Of a DNA stretch of 64,000 bases, positions 37,022 through 44,631 are shown piece after piece (within the stretch, counting starts at the first letter, position 1; each line of letters opens with the position of its first letter). A program made the translations under genes and the position numbers. Source of the stretch: Halorarum salinum (GTDB lineage: Archaea; Halobacteriota; Halobacteria; Halobacteriales; Haloferacaceae); assembly GCF_013402875.1 (NCBI RefSeq), contig NZ_CP058579.1, positions 744,001 to 808,000 of the forward strand, in the 5' to 3' direction. The notes beneath the pieces were generated by a model. It did not search any database. It was not told where the DNA came from and worked only from the letters and a program-made list of their open reading frames with translations.

Positions 37022-37444
37022 ATGAACGTACGCGACGCGGTCGAGGCCGACGCCGCGGCGCTCGCGGCCGTGGGGGAGTCACCGACGGAGGCGATGCGGA
37101 GCGTCATCCACGACCGGACCGTCCGGGTCGCGCTCGACGACTCGCCGGCCGAGCCGGGGGAGGAGGAGACCGACCCGGACGACGTGCTCGGGTTCGTCAG
37201 CTTCGACGCACGCGACGGCGTCGTCCACGTCACCCAGTTCGGCGGCACCGAGGAGGCCTGCGCCCGCCTGCTGGAGGACCCGCTCCGTTTCGCCTCGAAC
37301 GAGTCGATGAGCGCCGAACTGCTCGTGCTCGAGGAGGAGGCCGAGATGCGCGAGGCCGCGGAGGCCGCCGGCTTCGACCGGACCGGCTCGGGTCCCCTGT
37401 TCGAGGGGAAACCGACCGTCCGGTATCGCGTCGAGTCCCCCTGA
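37022..37444 (+). CDS. Small GNAT-like protein of unknown function
   Basis: A 140-residue acidic protein. The opening MNVRDAVEADAAALAAV and later DVLGFVSFDARDGVVHVTQF resemble the N-terminal half of GNAT acetyltransferases, but the acetyl-CoA loop is replaced by FGGTEEACARLLEDPLRFA and no QxxGxG motif is seen. It may be a degenerate acetyltransferase fold. The start is the ATG at 37022 (in-frame start at 37013 is nine bases upstream). It converges on the membrane-protein gene downstream. Confidence 0.65.
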   Translation: MNVRDAVEADAAALAAVGESPTEAMRSVIHDRTVRVALDDSPAEPGEEETDPDDVLGFVSFDARDGVVHVTQFGGTEEACARLLEDPLRFASNESMSAELLVLEEEAEMREAAEAAGFDRTGSGPLFEGKPTVRYRVESP

Positions 37445-37463
37445 CCGCACCGGGGCGACCGGG

Positions 37464-38516
37464 TCAGAACGGCCCGACGGCCGTGTGTCGGACCCGCCGG
37501 TAGAGGTAGAACAGCCCGAACGGGAGCGTCAGCACGAGGCCGCCGAAGGCGTACCAGAGCGCGAGCGGCCGCCACCCGACGTCTGCCCGCCGCACCGCGG
37601 TCGCGTCCAGGTAGAACGCCAGCGGGACCAGCACGAGGCGGAGGAACAGGAACCCCGCGAGCGCGGCCAGTATCGGCCCGCTCAGCGCCAGTCCGAGATC
37701 CTCCGAAAACGCCGGAACCGGAGCGGTCGCGGGGGCCCGCGACTCCACCGCGACGGCCAGCCCCTCGGCCGCGGCGCCGACGGCGGTTCCGACCGCGACG
37801 ACGACCCACCAGTTCGAGGGGACCGTCCGGCCCTCGTAGAAGGCGAGTCCGTCGCCCCACTCCCACCCCGGGTTGCCGACGTACCGCCGGCGCTTGAGCA
37901 GGTACGAGAGGCCGGTCGGGGACGCCGCGACGACGACCGCGGGGACGTAGAAGGACAGTCGCGGGGTCCACGCGACCTCGTCGCTCGCGCGGACGAGCGA
38001 GGCGTCCCGGAGCAGCACGGACGGGAGGAGGACGAACCGCAGGAGGACGGCGACGCCGAGCACGACCGTGACCGCCCTGCCCCCGGCCGACCCGAACCCT
38101 CCCGCCGGCGACGGGGCGGGAACCCCCCCGAGCAGGAACGGGAGGCTCCAGAGGGCGGCGACCACGACCCACGCGCCGGTCGCGTAGGCGAGCACGCGCC
38201 ACCACGAGGCGCCCGTCGGGTCCGCCTCCCGGAACCGGGCCGGCGGACGGGGGAGTTCCGCCGACTGTCGCTCCGACCCGCTCCGTCCGGCCGGTTCCCC
38301 GGCGTCGTCGTTCTCCGGGCCGGCCGCGTCCCCCGGCACGGGATCGCCGAGACGCCGCGAGGGTTCCGGCGAGACGCGGACCGTAACCTCCGTTTCGGAC
38401 GGAGGAGAGTCCCCTGCGTCAGACGTTCCCACATCCCGTGGTTCCTCCGGCTCCGTCCACTCGAAACCGTGCCCTTCCGAGCCGTCGTCGGTCGAACCGT
38501 CGGAGGGCTCGGTCAT
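37464..38516 (-). CDS. Polytopic membrane protein of unknown function
   Basis: A 350-residue protein. Residues 1-~100 are acidic and disordered. Then come six probable membrane helices: AYATGAWVVVAALWSLPFLL, AVTVVLGVAVLLRFVLLPSV, YVPAVVVAASPTGLSYLL, WWVVVAVGTAVGAAAEGLAV, LALSGPILAALAGFLFLRLV and ALWYAFGGLVLTLPFGLFYL. The two halves look alike (ASLVRASDEVAWTPRLSFY versus ATAVRRADVGWRPLALWY, each followed by a pattern ending in Y-x-x-x-R-R), suggesting an internal duplication. No known family is recognised. Confidence 0.75.
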   Translation of the reverse strand: MTEPSDGSTDDGSEGHGFEWTEPEEPRDVGTSDAGDSPPSETEVTVRVSPEPSRRLGDPVPGDAAGPENDDAGEPAGRSGSERQSAELPRPPARFREADPTGASWWRVLAYATGAWVVVAALWSLPFLLGGVPAPSPAGGFGSAGGRAVTVVLGVAVLLRFVLLPSVLLRDASLVRASDEVAWTPRLSFYVPAVVVAASPTGLSYLLKRRRYVGNPGWEWGDGLAFYEGRTVPSNWWVVVAVGTAVGAAAEGLAVAVESRAPATAPVPAFSEDLGLALSGPILAALAGFLFLRLVLVPLAFYLDATAVRRADVGWRPLALWYAFGGLVLTLPFGLFYLYRRVRHTAVGPF

Positions 38517-38816
38517 CGGCTATCCGGACGTGGCTGCGATACTTAAGGGCGGGGGAGCGACGAACCGCTGCCGGGGACGACTGCTGGGCGGTCGTGGCGC
38601 GACGACGACGCGGAACGGCGGTGGGACGATGCTGTGCCGTCGCGGTGCGGTGCACCAGCGCACCCACCGCGAGGGAGGGAGGCGTGGCGAAGCCACGCCG
38701 ACCGAGCGAGCGGCCTTTTGGCATGAACGGGTTTTGCGGGGGCATGTCCTCGCGCGTCGGCTCCGCCGACGCGCTGCGGCCAGACCCCCGCAAAAGAGGT
38801 TCGTGGGAACGAGGTT
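38517..38816. repeat. Intergenic region with nested perfect inverted repeats
   Basis: Three inverted repeats lie together. GGCGTGGC-GAA-GCCACGCC is at 38681-38699. TTTTGCGGGGG (38732-38742) pairs with CCCCCGCAAAA (38785-38795). Inside that pair, GCGCGTCGGC-TCC-GCCGACGCGC is at 38752-38774. The region lies between the start of the membrane-protein gene and the end of the PolD small-subunit gene, both read leftward, so it could act as a terminator or processed RNA of the upstream PolD transcript. No gene is seen. Confidence 0.65.
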
Positions 38817-40469
38817 CTATGTGAACTTCCGGACCGTCATGTCCAGCGTATCCAGCTCCAGGATCGGCGCGAAGCCGGCGTCGGGGTCGATGTTGACCGA
38901 CTTCTGGAACTCGGTCTGGGCCTGCCAGCAGCCCGAGTTCACCGCGAGGACGTTGTGGTACTTCCCCCAGCCGAGCTTGTGGACGTGGCCGGTGTGGAAC
39001 ACGTCGGGCACCTCGTCCATCACGAGGTAGTCCTTCTCCTCGGGCGCGATGCGGGTGTGACCCCCGTACTGTGGCGCGACGTGGCGCTTCTTCAGCAACT
39101 GGTACATCGCCTTGTGCGGCTCGTCGTAGCTCGCCTTCTCGGCCGGGAGTTCGGCGATGACCTCGTCGAGCGAGACGCCGTGGTACATCAGGACGTTCAC
39201 GCCCTCGACGTCGACCGTCGAGGGGTTCCCCGTGATCTGCGGGTCGTGGGCCGACATGATGTCGCGGAGCTCCTCGTCGAACCCCGGCTGCGGCTCCGCG
39301 AGGCGGACCGCGTCGTGGTTGCCCGGGATCATCACGATCTCCATGTCGCCGGGCACCTCCTTCAGGTACTCAGCGAAGCGCTCGTACTGGTCGTAGATGT
39401 CCACCACGTCGAGTTCCTCGTCCTGGTTCGGGTAGACGCCGACGCCCTCGACCATGTCGCCCGCGATGAGGAGATACTCGACGCGCTCGGCCTCCTCGGT
39501 GTGGAGCCAGTCCGCGAAGCGATGCCAGGCGTCGGCCATGAACTCCCGGGAGCCGACGTGGACGTCGGAGATGAGCGCCGCCTCGACCTCCCGGTCGGCG
39601 GTGCTCGGGCGGTACGTCCGGGGGACGTCCGGGAAGTGGATGGCGTCGACGAACATGATGCCCGCGTCGTCCGCCAGCGTCCCCTGGACGGCGATACACT
39701 CGTCCAGCAGGAGTTCGTCGACCAGGTCCGCGATGTCGCGGTCCTTCATCACCAGACACGGGAACGTCCCCGTGGTGTCCTCGAGTTCGACGAGCCAGTG
39801 GCCCGAGGCCGTCGAGCGGACGTCGTTGACGAGGCCGATCAGTTCCGCCTCGCTCCCGCCCGGCATCCCCTGGATGGCCTCCGCGGGCCGGTGGTTCACG
39901 CGTCCCCGCAACTGCCCGGAGAGCCGGTCGTAGCGGTCCCGGAACACCCGGACGAACTCGCCGTACTCCCCGGTACCGGTCGACTGACCGGTCACGTCGT
40001 TGGCGACGTCCGGCGCCGCGGGGTCGCGATCGCCGACGCTCGACGACCCCTCCGTTTCGACTGGAACTGCGGCGGCCGAACCGCCCGGCGTGGAGGCGGC
40101 CGTTCCACCCGAAACGGAGGGGTCCGTTCCCCCTGCGGACGGCGGCCCCTTCGGGCCGGCCGGCGTCGGTGCGGCGCTCGCGTCGTCGGCCGAACCCGCG
40201 GACGCGTCGGTAGCGGGTTCGGGGACGGATCCGTCGGGTTCGCCCCCCGTGGCGACCGCGTCCGGGTCGGCCGCGGGGGCGTCGGCCAGCGCCGTCCGGA
40301 CGTGCTCGCGCGTCAGGACGAGCGCGCCGTCCGGGGCCGTCTCGATGGCCGCCTCGAGCGCGGCGCCGGGGGCCTCGGCGTCCGCGATGAGGGTGACGGC
40401 CTCCCGTTCTGCGTTGTAGCCGCGGCCCGCGAGCGCCTGCACGACCCGGGAGGGCGTCTCCAGTGGCAC
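38817..40469 (-). CDS. polB: DNA polymerase D (PolII) small subunit, DP1
   Basis: A 550-residue exonuclease subunit of the archaeal replicative polymerase D. Residues ~90-165 are a disordered linker. An OB-like domain then precedes the calcineurin-like phosphoesterase with intact motifs: ISDVHVGS, LIAGDMVEGVG, MIPGNHDAVRL and FHTGHVHKLGW. It therefore should have 3'-5' proofreading activity. The start is a GTG at 40469. The linker DNA contains two opposed ORB-like elements. The symbol polB follows archaeal usage (DP1); the large subunit is not in the window. Confidence 0.95.
   Translation of the reverse strand: MPLETPSRVVQALAGRGYNAEREAVTLIADAEAPGAALEAAIETAPDGALVLTREHVRTALADAPAADPDAVATGGEPDGSVPEPATDASAGSADDASAAPTPAGPKGPPSAGGTDPSVSGGTAASTPGGSAAAVPVETEGSSSVGDRDPAAPDVANDVTGQSTGTGEYGEFVRVFRDRYDRLSGQLRGRVNHRPAEAIQGMPGGSEAELIGLVNDVRSTASGHWLVELEDTTGTFPCLVMKDRDIADLVDELLLDECIAVQGTLADDAGIMFVDAIHFPDVPRTYRPSTADREVEAALISDVHVGSREFMADAWHRFADWLHTEEAERVEYLLIAGDMVEGVGVYPNQDEELDVVDIYDQYERFAEYLKEVPGDMEIVMIPGNHDAVRLAEPQPGFDEELRDIMSAHDPQITGNPSTVDVEGVNVLMYHGVSLDEVIAELPAEKASYDEPHKAMYQLLKKRHVAPQYGGHTRIAPEEKDYLVMDEVPDVFHTGHVHKLGWGKYHNVLAVNSGCWQAQTEFQKSVNIDPDAGFAPILELDTLDMTVRKFT
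40045..40067 (-). promoter_or_regulatory. ORB-like element inside the PolD small-subunit gene (left)
   Basis: On the minus strand it reads GTTCCAGTCGAAACGGAGGG followed by GTC, matching the origin recognition box pattern TCCA-n-GAAACGnAGGGGT. It faces the element at 40102-40124; the 15 bases GACCCCTCCGTTTCG and CGAAACGGAGGGGTC are perfectly inverted. Confidence 0.55.
40102..40124 (+). promoter_or_regulatory. ORB-like element inside the PolD small-subunit gene (right)
   Basis: On the plus strand it reads GTTCCACCCGAAACGGAGGG followed by GTC. It is the mate of the inverted copy 34 bases to the left. Both lie in the stretch encoding the disordered linker, where the protein imposes little constraint on sequence. 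Confidence 0.55.
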
Positions 40470-40661
40470 AGGGGAAGTCGTCTACGTCTGCGGGCAAAAG
40501 GGTAGCGAACCGGCGACAGGTGGTCACCATCGTCGGGAAGCGGCCACAGCCGGTAACCAATCCGGGCGAACCGTCGTAAGCCGTCGGTAACTCGTCGTCG
40601 AACCGGGAGCGGCTTTCCGGAACCCAGAAGGTTCAACTCCGGCGAGGGGGAAGGGGCGTCA

Positions 40662-41402
40662 ATGAACGACGACGGAGGGTCCCCCGACGGGGACCCGCTG
40701 ACGCGGTTTCTCCGCGCGGATTCGGGCCCGCTCCTGTTCGCCCGCGAGGTGCTCTCCTCCGCGCTCGCGGTCGCGCTCGTCGGCCTGCTCCTGTTCGCCG
40801 TCGCGGGCGTCTGGCCGCCGATGGTCGCCGTCGAGTCCCCCAGCATGGAGCCGAACATGCATCCCGGCGACCTGGTGTTCATCACCCAGCCTGATCGGCT
40901 GGGCCCCTCGTTCGACGACGCCGGGACCGGAGTCGTCTCCGCCGAGACGGGCGAGGAGCACGAGTACCGGTCGTTCGACGGCTACGGGTCGGTGATCATC
41001 TATCAGACGCCCGAACGCGCCAGCCGGGGGAAATCGCCCATCATCCACCGCGCGCACCTGTACGTCGAGGAAGACGAGAACTGGTACGACCGGGCGAACC
41101 CCGAGTACCTCCGCGGGGACTCGTGTGAGGCGATCCGCTACTGTCCGGCCCCCTACGACGGGTTCATCACGAAGGGCGACAACAACGCCGAGTACGACCA
41201 GGCGAACGACATCGCCAAGCCCGTGAGGGGCGACTGGGTCCGCGGCGTCGCCCGGATCAGGATCCCCTACCTCGGGTGGGTCCGGCTCATCTTCTCCGGC
41301 GCGGCGACCGGCACGCCCCCGGTTCCCCTCGACGCCGGCGTCGGCACCGCGGCCCCGACCGCGTCGCCATCGACCGGGAATCCGACGCCCGTTTCGGCGT
41401 AA
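40662..41402 (+). CDS. Signal peptidase I (archaeal Sec11 type)
   Basis: A 246-residue membrane protease that removes Sec signal peptides. After a short acidic start there is one membrane helix (VLSSALAVALVGLLLFAVAG, about residues 30-50). The catalytic Ser lies in VESPSMEPNMHPGDLVFI and the general base is His in IIHRAHLYVEE, as in archaeal/ER enzymes, with the acidic site GFITKGDNNAEYDQ. A C-terminal Pro/Thr tail follows. The gene is divergent from the PolD gene with about 190 bases between. Confidence 0.93.
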   Translation: MNDDGGSPDGDPLTRFLRADSGPLLFAREVLSSALAVALVGLLLFAVAGVWPPMVAVESPSMEPNMHPGDLVFITQPDRLGPSFDDAGTGVVSAETGEEHEYRSFDGYGSVIIYQTPERASRGKSPIIHRAHLYVEEDENWYDRANPEYLRGDSCEAIRYCPAPYDGFITKGDNNAEYDQANDIAKPVRGDWVRGVARIRIPYLGWVRLIFSGAATGTPPVPLDAGVGTAAPTASPSTGNPTPVSA

Positions 41403-41468
41403 CGGCTCGACACACCTTCGCTTCTACTGCGGCATTCATCGGCAATAATCGGTGGATGAGAGCGGGGC

Positions 41469-41490
41469 GTTCAGGCGAAACGAAGGGGTC
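41469..41490 (+). promoter_or_regulatory. ORB-like element downstream of orc1
   Basis: GTTCAGGCGAAACGAAGGGG followed by TC matches the ORB core GAAACGAAGGGGTC. It lies 51 bases beyond the orc1 stop codon, in the short gap before the signal-peptidase gene. Confidence 0.55.
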
Positions 41491-41540
41491 CAGCGGTGGG
41501 AAGTTACCGGCTCACCACGTCGAAGCGCGCCTGCGCGAAC

Positions 41541-43472
41541 TCAGTTGTCGAACCGTGCCTGCACGAACGGCTGAGCGTCCTCGATGTCGCCGAGCCGGGA
41601 GTCCGAGAGGAGGACCGCCTCCGTCTCGTCGATCGGCACCGAGAGCGAGATCTCCTTGGTTCGCCCGTAGCGGCCCTTGGAGACGACGACCGCGTTGACG
41701 ATGCCGAGCATGTCGAGTTCGGAGATGAGGTCGGTGACGCGGCGCTGGGTGAGCACGTCGGCGTCGATCTCCTCGCAGAGGCGCTTGTAGATGTTGAACA
41801 CCTCGCCGGTGTTGACGTTGTGGACGCCGTTCTTCTCCAGCAGGATGATCGAGAAGAGGACGATCTTCGACTGGGTCGGGAGCGTGCGGACGACCTCGAC
41901 GACCCGGTCGAGTTCGATCTTGTCCTGTGCCTGCCGGACGTGGGACTCCTCGACGAGATCGGCCTGGGAGCGCTCCGCGAGTTCGCCGGCGGTCCGCAGC
42001 AGGTCGAGCGCGCGGCGGGCGTCGCCGTGCTCCTGGGCGGCGAACGCCGCACACAGCGGGATGACGTCCTCGGTGAGCGCGTCGGCCTTGAACGCGATGT
42101 CCGAGCGGTGCTGGAGGATGTCCCGGAGCTGGTTCGCGTCGTAGGGCGGGAAGACGATCTCCTCCTCGCCCAGGCTCGACTTGACCCGGGGGTCGAGGAA
42201 GTCGGTGAACTTCAGGTCGTTCGAGATGCCCATGATCGAGATGCGGGAGTTGTCCAGCTCGGAGTTCATCCGCGAGAGGTTGTACAGCGTGTCGTCGCCG
42301 GACTTCTCGACGAGCTTGTCGATCTCGTCGAGCATGATGACGACCACGCGCTCGTGGTAGTCGACGGCGTCGAAGAACGTCGTGTACACGCGGTCGGTCG
42401 GCCACCCGGTCATGGGCACCTCCTCCATCTCCTCGCGGTCGGCCTCCAGGTCGGCGACGTACTCGTCGACGTCCGCGAGCGAGTCGAACTCGGTGTCCCC
42501 GAGCGCGTCGGGGTTCTCCTCGGCGTGGGCGCGGAGGTCGCGCAGTTCCGCGAGTTCCTCGTCGATGACGGCCTCGTTCTTCTCGATGAACTTGTTCGCG
42601 AGCTGGGCGAGCACCCGGTACTGCGTGTCGGTCACCTCGCAGTTGATGTACTCGACCTCGCAGGGGACGTCGTACTTCTGGGACGTGGACTCGAGTTCCT
42701 GGGAGACGAACTTCGCGGAGGCGGTCTTCCCGGTCCCCGTCTTCCCGTAGATGAGGATGTTAGAGGGCGTCTCCCCGCGCAGCGCCGACACGAGGATGGT
42801 CGCCATCTTGTTGATCTGGTCGGTCCGGTGCGGCAGTTCGTGCGGGGTGTAGGAGGGGCGCAGCACCTCCTTGTTCTCGAAGATGGGCTCGCCCGAGAGC
42901 AGGTCGTCGAACAGCCCCGTGTTGTCGTCCTCGTCGGAGAGCACCTCGTCGACGTCGAGGTCGACCTCCGTCTCCGTGCGCGTGCGCGAACCGAAGTCGA
43001 ACGCGCTGGCACCGTCTTCTCGCGCGCCGTCCTCGGCCGATTCGGCGCCGGTCGCCCCGTCGGCGTCCGTTCTCTCCCCGGACGGTCCGTCGTTCGCCGG
43101 TCCGTCACCGGCAGGCCCGTCGCCCGACCGTCCGCGGGTCGACGAGCGATCGTCCGACGCGGAAGAATCGTCCGACGGGGCGGAGTCATTCGACCGGAGG
43201 GAGTCGTCCGATCGAGCGGGGTCACCCGACGGTGCGGCGCGTCCCCCGGTGGCGTCGGTGCCGTCGGTACCCGGGTCGGAGGGTGGGGTTTCGACTGGAG
43301 CGCCCCCGTCCGGTCCGCCGAGGCGGGGGCGGTCGAACCCGGAGTCCGGCGACGTGCTGTTCTCGTCCGCGTGCGTACCGAGCTCCGGCTCGCGTCCGTC
43401 GCTCTCGGCCCCGTCCCCCCGTGCGCGGGCCTGCGAACGCCGCCTGGTCCCGGTCGTGTCATCTCGTGTCAT
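41541..43472 (-). CDS. orc1: Origin recognition protein Orc1/Cdc6
   Basis: A 643-residue initiator ATPase that binds ORB elements and loads MCM. Residues 1-~225 are an unusually long, acidic, Ser/Asp-rich tail. The core then starts with VLRPSYTPHELPHRTDQINK; Walker A is YGKTGTGKTASAKF, Walker B is VVIMLDEIDKLVEK and sensor 1 is IMGISNDLKF. The C-terminal winged helix includes RRVTDLISELDMLGIVN. The start is the ATG at 43472; an internal start nearer the core cannot be excluded. It is divergent from the oap operon, with the origin in between. Being next to oriC1-type ORBs, it is the orthologue of the conserved haloarchaeal initiator. Confidence 0.97.
   Translation of the reverse strand: MTRDDTTGTRRRSQARARGDGAESDGREPELGTHADENSTSPDSGFDRPRLGGPDGGAPVETPPSDPGTDGTDATGGRAAPSGDPARSDDSLRSNDSAPSDDSSASDDRSSTRGRSGDGPAGDGPANDGPSGERTDADGATGAESAEDGAREDGASAFDFGSRTRTETEVDLDVDEVLSDEDDNTGLFDDLLSGEPIFENKEVLRPSYTPHELPHRTDQINKMATILVSALRGETPSNILIYGKTGTGKTASAKFVSQELESTSQKYDVPCEVEYINCEVTDTQYRVLAQLANKFIEKNEAVIDEELAELRDLRAHAEENPDALGDTEFDSLADVDEYVADLEADREEMEEVPMTGWPTDRVYTTFFDAVDYHERVVVIMLDEIDKLVEKSGDDTLYNLSRMNSELDNSRISIMGISNDLKFTDFLDPRVKSSLGEEEIVFPPYDANQLRDILQHRSDIAFKADALTEDVIPLCAAFAAQEHGDARRALDLLRTAGELAERSQADLVEESHVRQAQDKIELDRVVEVVRTLPTQSKIVLFSIILLEKNGVHNVNTGEVFNIYKRLCEEIDADVLTQRRVTDLISELDMLGIVNAVVVSKGRYGRTKEISLSVPIDETEAVLLSDSRLGDIEDAQPFVQARFDN
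43282..43301 (-). promoter_or_regulatory. Partial ORB-like site within the orc1 tail-coding region
   Basis: On the minus strand: CTCCAGTCGAAACCCCACCC. The left half TCCA-GTC-GAAAC is intact, but the AAGGGGT part is changed to CCCCACCC. It is listed as a weak relative of the stronger sites upstream. Confidence 0.3.
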
Positions 43473-43483
43473 CGGTTCTGTTT

Positions 43484-43504
43484 CCCCTTCGTTTCGCGTG
43501 GAAC
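43484..43504 (-). promoter_or_regulatory. ORB element in the orc1 leader
   Basis: On the minus strand: GTTCCACGCGAAACGAAGGG followed by G. It has the full TCCA-n-GAAACGAAGGGG pattern. It lies 12 bases ahead of the orc1 start codon and downstream of the TATA-like box at 43621-43631, so Orc1 bound here could repress its own gene. Confidence 0.65.
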
Positions 43505-43620
43505 GCCGGCGGCGAGTCGTAACGAAACGGGACGTTGTCCCCGTGAAACGCGGGAATCCTTCCCGCACTCGGCCATCGACGGCGTCCAGATGATGCAGAC
43601 GAAGCAGATGAACACGCGCA

Positions 43621-43631
43621 GTAAAAACCTT
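43621..43631 (-). promoter_or_regulatory. TATA-like box for orc1
   Basis: The complement of GTAAAAACC gives GGTTTTTAC on the minus strand, the only AT-rich box ahead of orc1. It would produce a leader of about 120 bases, carrying the ORB at 43484-43504. Confidence 0.4.
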
Positions 43632-43807
43632 ACCCTTCGGTCGCAATCCGGTAACGACCGTATCGGGAACTCACGCCCTCCTCGTCCACGAGATTCTGAC
43701 CGGGATCGGCCGTTGGAGCACCCCTCCGTGTGTTTTCGTCCTCTCCCCCGGGGTTCGCGTCGAGTCGCGACGACGTCGCTCCCCGAGCGGAACTCCGGCG
43801 TGAGACC

Positions 43808-43825
43808 GTTCCAGTCGAAACGGTG
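43808..43825 (+). promoter_or_regulatory. Partial ORB in the origin region
   Basis: GTTCCAGTCGAAACGGTG has the left half and GAAACG core but no AAGGGGT tail or G-string. Weaker GAAACG cores follow at about 43862 and 43938. Confidence 0.4.
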
Positions 43826-44002
43826 CCCTCCGCGGGACGATGGGTGGGGAACGGCGGACCCGAAACGGCGGTGGGGGCCGACGGAGCGTGCGAATTCGCG
43901 GTCCTCGGGGCGTCCTCGTCGAACGTGTCCTCGACGCGAAACGGTCGGGAGGTCCGCTCCGGGGAGTCGGGGACGCCGGCCGGGTGGCGGTCGTTCCGGC
44001 GT

Positions 44003-44031
44003 CCCCCCCACCCCTTCGTTTCCGCTGGAAC
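44003..44031 (-). promoter_or_regulatory. Main ORB, left (with G-string)
   Basis: On the minus strand it begins GTTCCAGCGGAAACGAAGGG and continues GTGGGGGGG. This is a complete origin recognition box followed by the G-string described for haloarchaeal oriC1. It points away from the AT-rich segment and is the mirror of the box at 44191. Confidence 0.8.
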
Positions 44032-44059
44032 GGCGATCGGTCGGGGTGGGGGAGGGCGG

Positions 44060-44155
44060 CTCTAGACTCCGCTGGATTTATACCACCACCCATCTAACAA
44101 TATCCGCACGACTAGCAGATTGAGTTTATTACTGGTCGGTGTGGTCTCTAGAGAG
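44060..44155. other. AT-rich segment between the main ORBs (probable unwinding element)
   Basis: This is the most AT-rich part of the origin region, containing ATTTATACC, CTAACAATATC and GAGTTTATTACTGG. It lies squarely between the two opposed main ORBs, where the duplex-unwinding element sits in characterised haloarchaeal origins. Confidence 0.75.
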
Positions 44156-44190
44156 GTCGCGACGGCCGGCCGGACCCACGGGGGCGCCCG

Positions 44191-44217
44191 GTTCCACCTG
44201 AAACGAGGGGGTGGGGG
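44191..44217 (+). promoter_or_regulatory. Main ORB, right (with G-string)
   Basis: It begins GTTCCACCTGAAACGAGGGG and continues GTGGGGG. A full box with G-string, opposite in direction to the box at 44003, with 159 bases between them. Confidence 0.8.
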
Positions 44218-44317
44218 CCGGCTCGGCTCGACCACTTCCGGCCGCCACTCCACTTCATCGTCCAACACCGGCGCCTCGTTCACCGCCTCGACCCACTTGC
44301 TCGGTTTTCACTTTCCC

Positions 44318-44369
44318 GACTATTCACCCCGTTTCACCTTCCTGACCACTCACCCCGTTTCACCGTCTC
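44318..44369 (-). repeat. Tandem mini-ORB repeat, 26-bp period
   Basis: Two units of 26 bases, each containing TCACCCCGTTTCACC (44324-44338 and 44350-44364), lie head to tail; on the minus strand they read GGTGAAACGGGG, the core of an ORB. A degenerate third unit (CGGTTTTCACTTTCCC) precedes them at about 44302. They sit on the oap side of the origin. Confidence 0.65.
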
Positions 44370-44563
44370 GACCGACTACCCCCTTACACACCTTACTCCA
44401 TACACGCCTTACTCCACGTCGATTCGTCGAGGTTCGTCCACCCGTCGACCGACGATCGCCGACGGACCGGACGTCCGCCCGAACCGAACGCCCGACCGTC
44501 CAGTCGGACGACCGACGGAGCGACCCATCGACCCGAAACGGCGACGTCCCGGCGTCTGACGTA

Positions 44564-44572
44564 GGCTTAAGT
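44564..44572 (+). promoter_or_regulatory. TATA-like box of the oap operon
   Basis: GGCTTAAGT lies about 60 bases ahead of the oapA start. The leader contains CCTTTCC-GAAG-GGGAAGG (possible hairpin) and a strong Shine-Dalgarno GGAGGTTAG at 44622-44630 right before the ATG, so this mRNA is probably not leaderless. Confidence 0.45.
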
Positions 44573-44631
44573 GACGCCGCCGGGTTGGTTGGGTAACACC
44601 TTTCCGAAGGGGAAGGGGAACGGAGGTTAGG

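Larger units (their letters stand above)
43473..44631. other. oriC1: Replication origin region (oriC1 type)
   Basis: A 1.16 kb gene-free region lies between divergent orc1 and oapA. It contains two strong opposed ORBs (44003-44031 minus, 44191-44217 plus) with G-strings, flanking an AT-rich segment. There is also a strong ORB in the orc1 leader, tandem mini-ORBs at 44323-44364, and at least eleven copies of GAAACG or its complement. This matches the oriC1 layout known from Halobacterium and Haloarcula (orc1, ORBs, AT-rich unwinding element, oap genes). ORFs seen in it have no family features. Confidence 0.88.

Noticed and set aside
43659-44097. ORFs within the origin region
   Set aside because: They overlap ORB elements, lack conserved motifs and conflict with the origin layout.
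44318-44369. Start of a CRISPR array
   Set aside because: Only two 26-bp units with no spacers of constant length and no cas genes; better explained as mini-ORBs.
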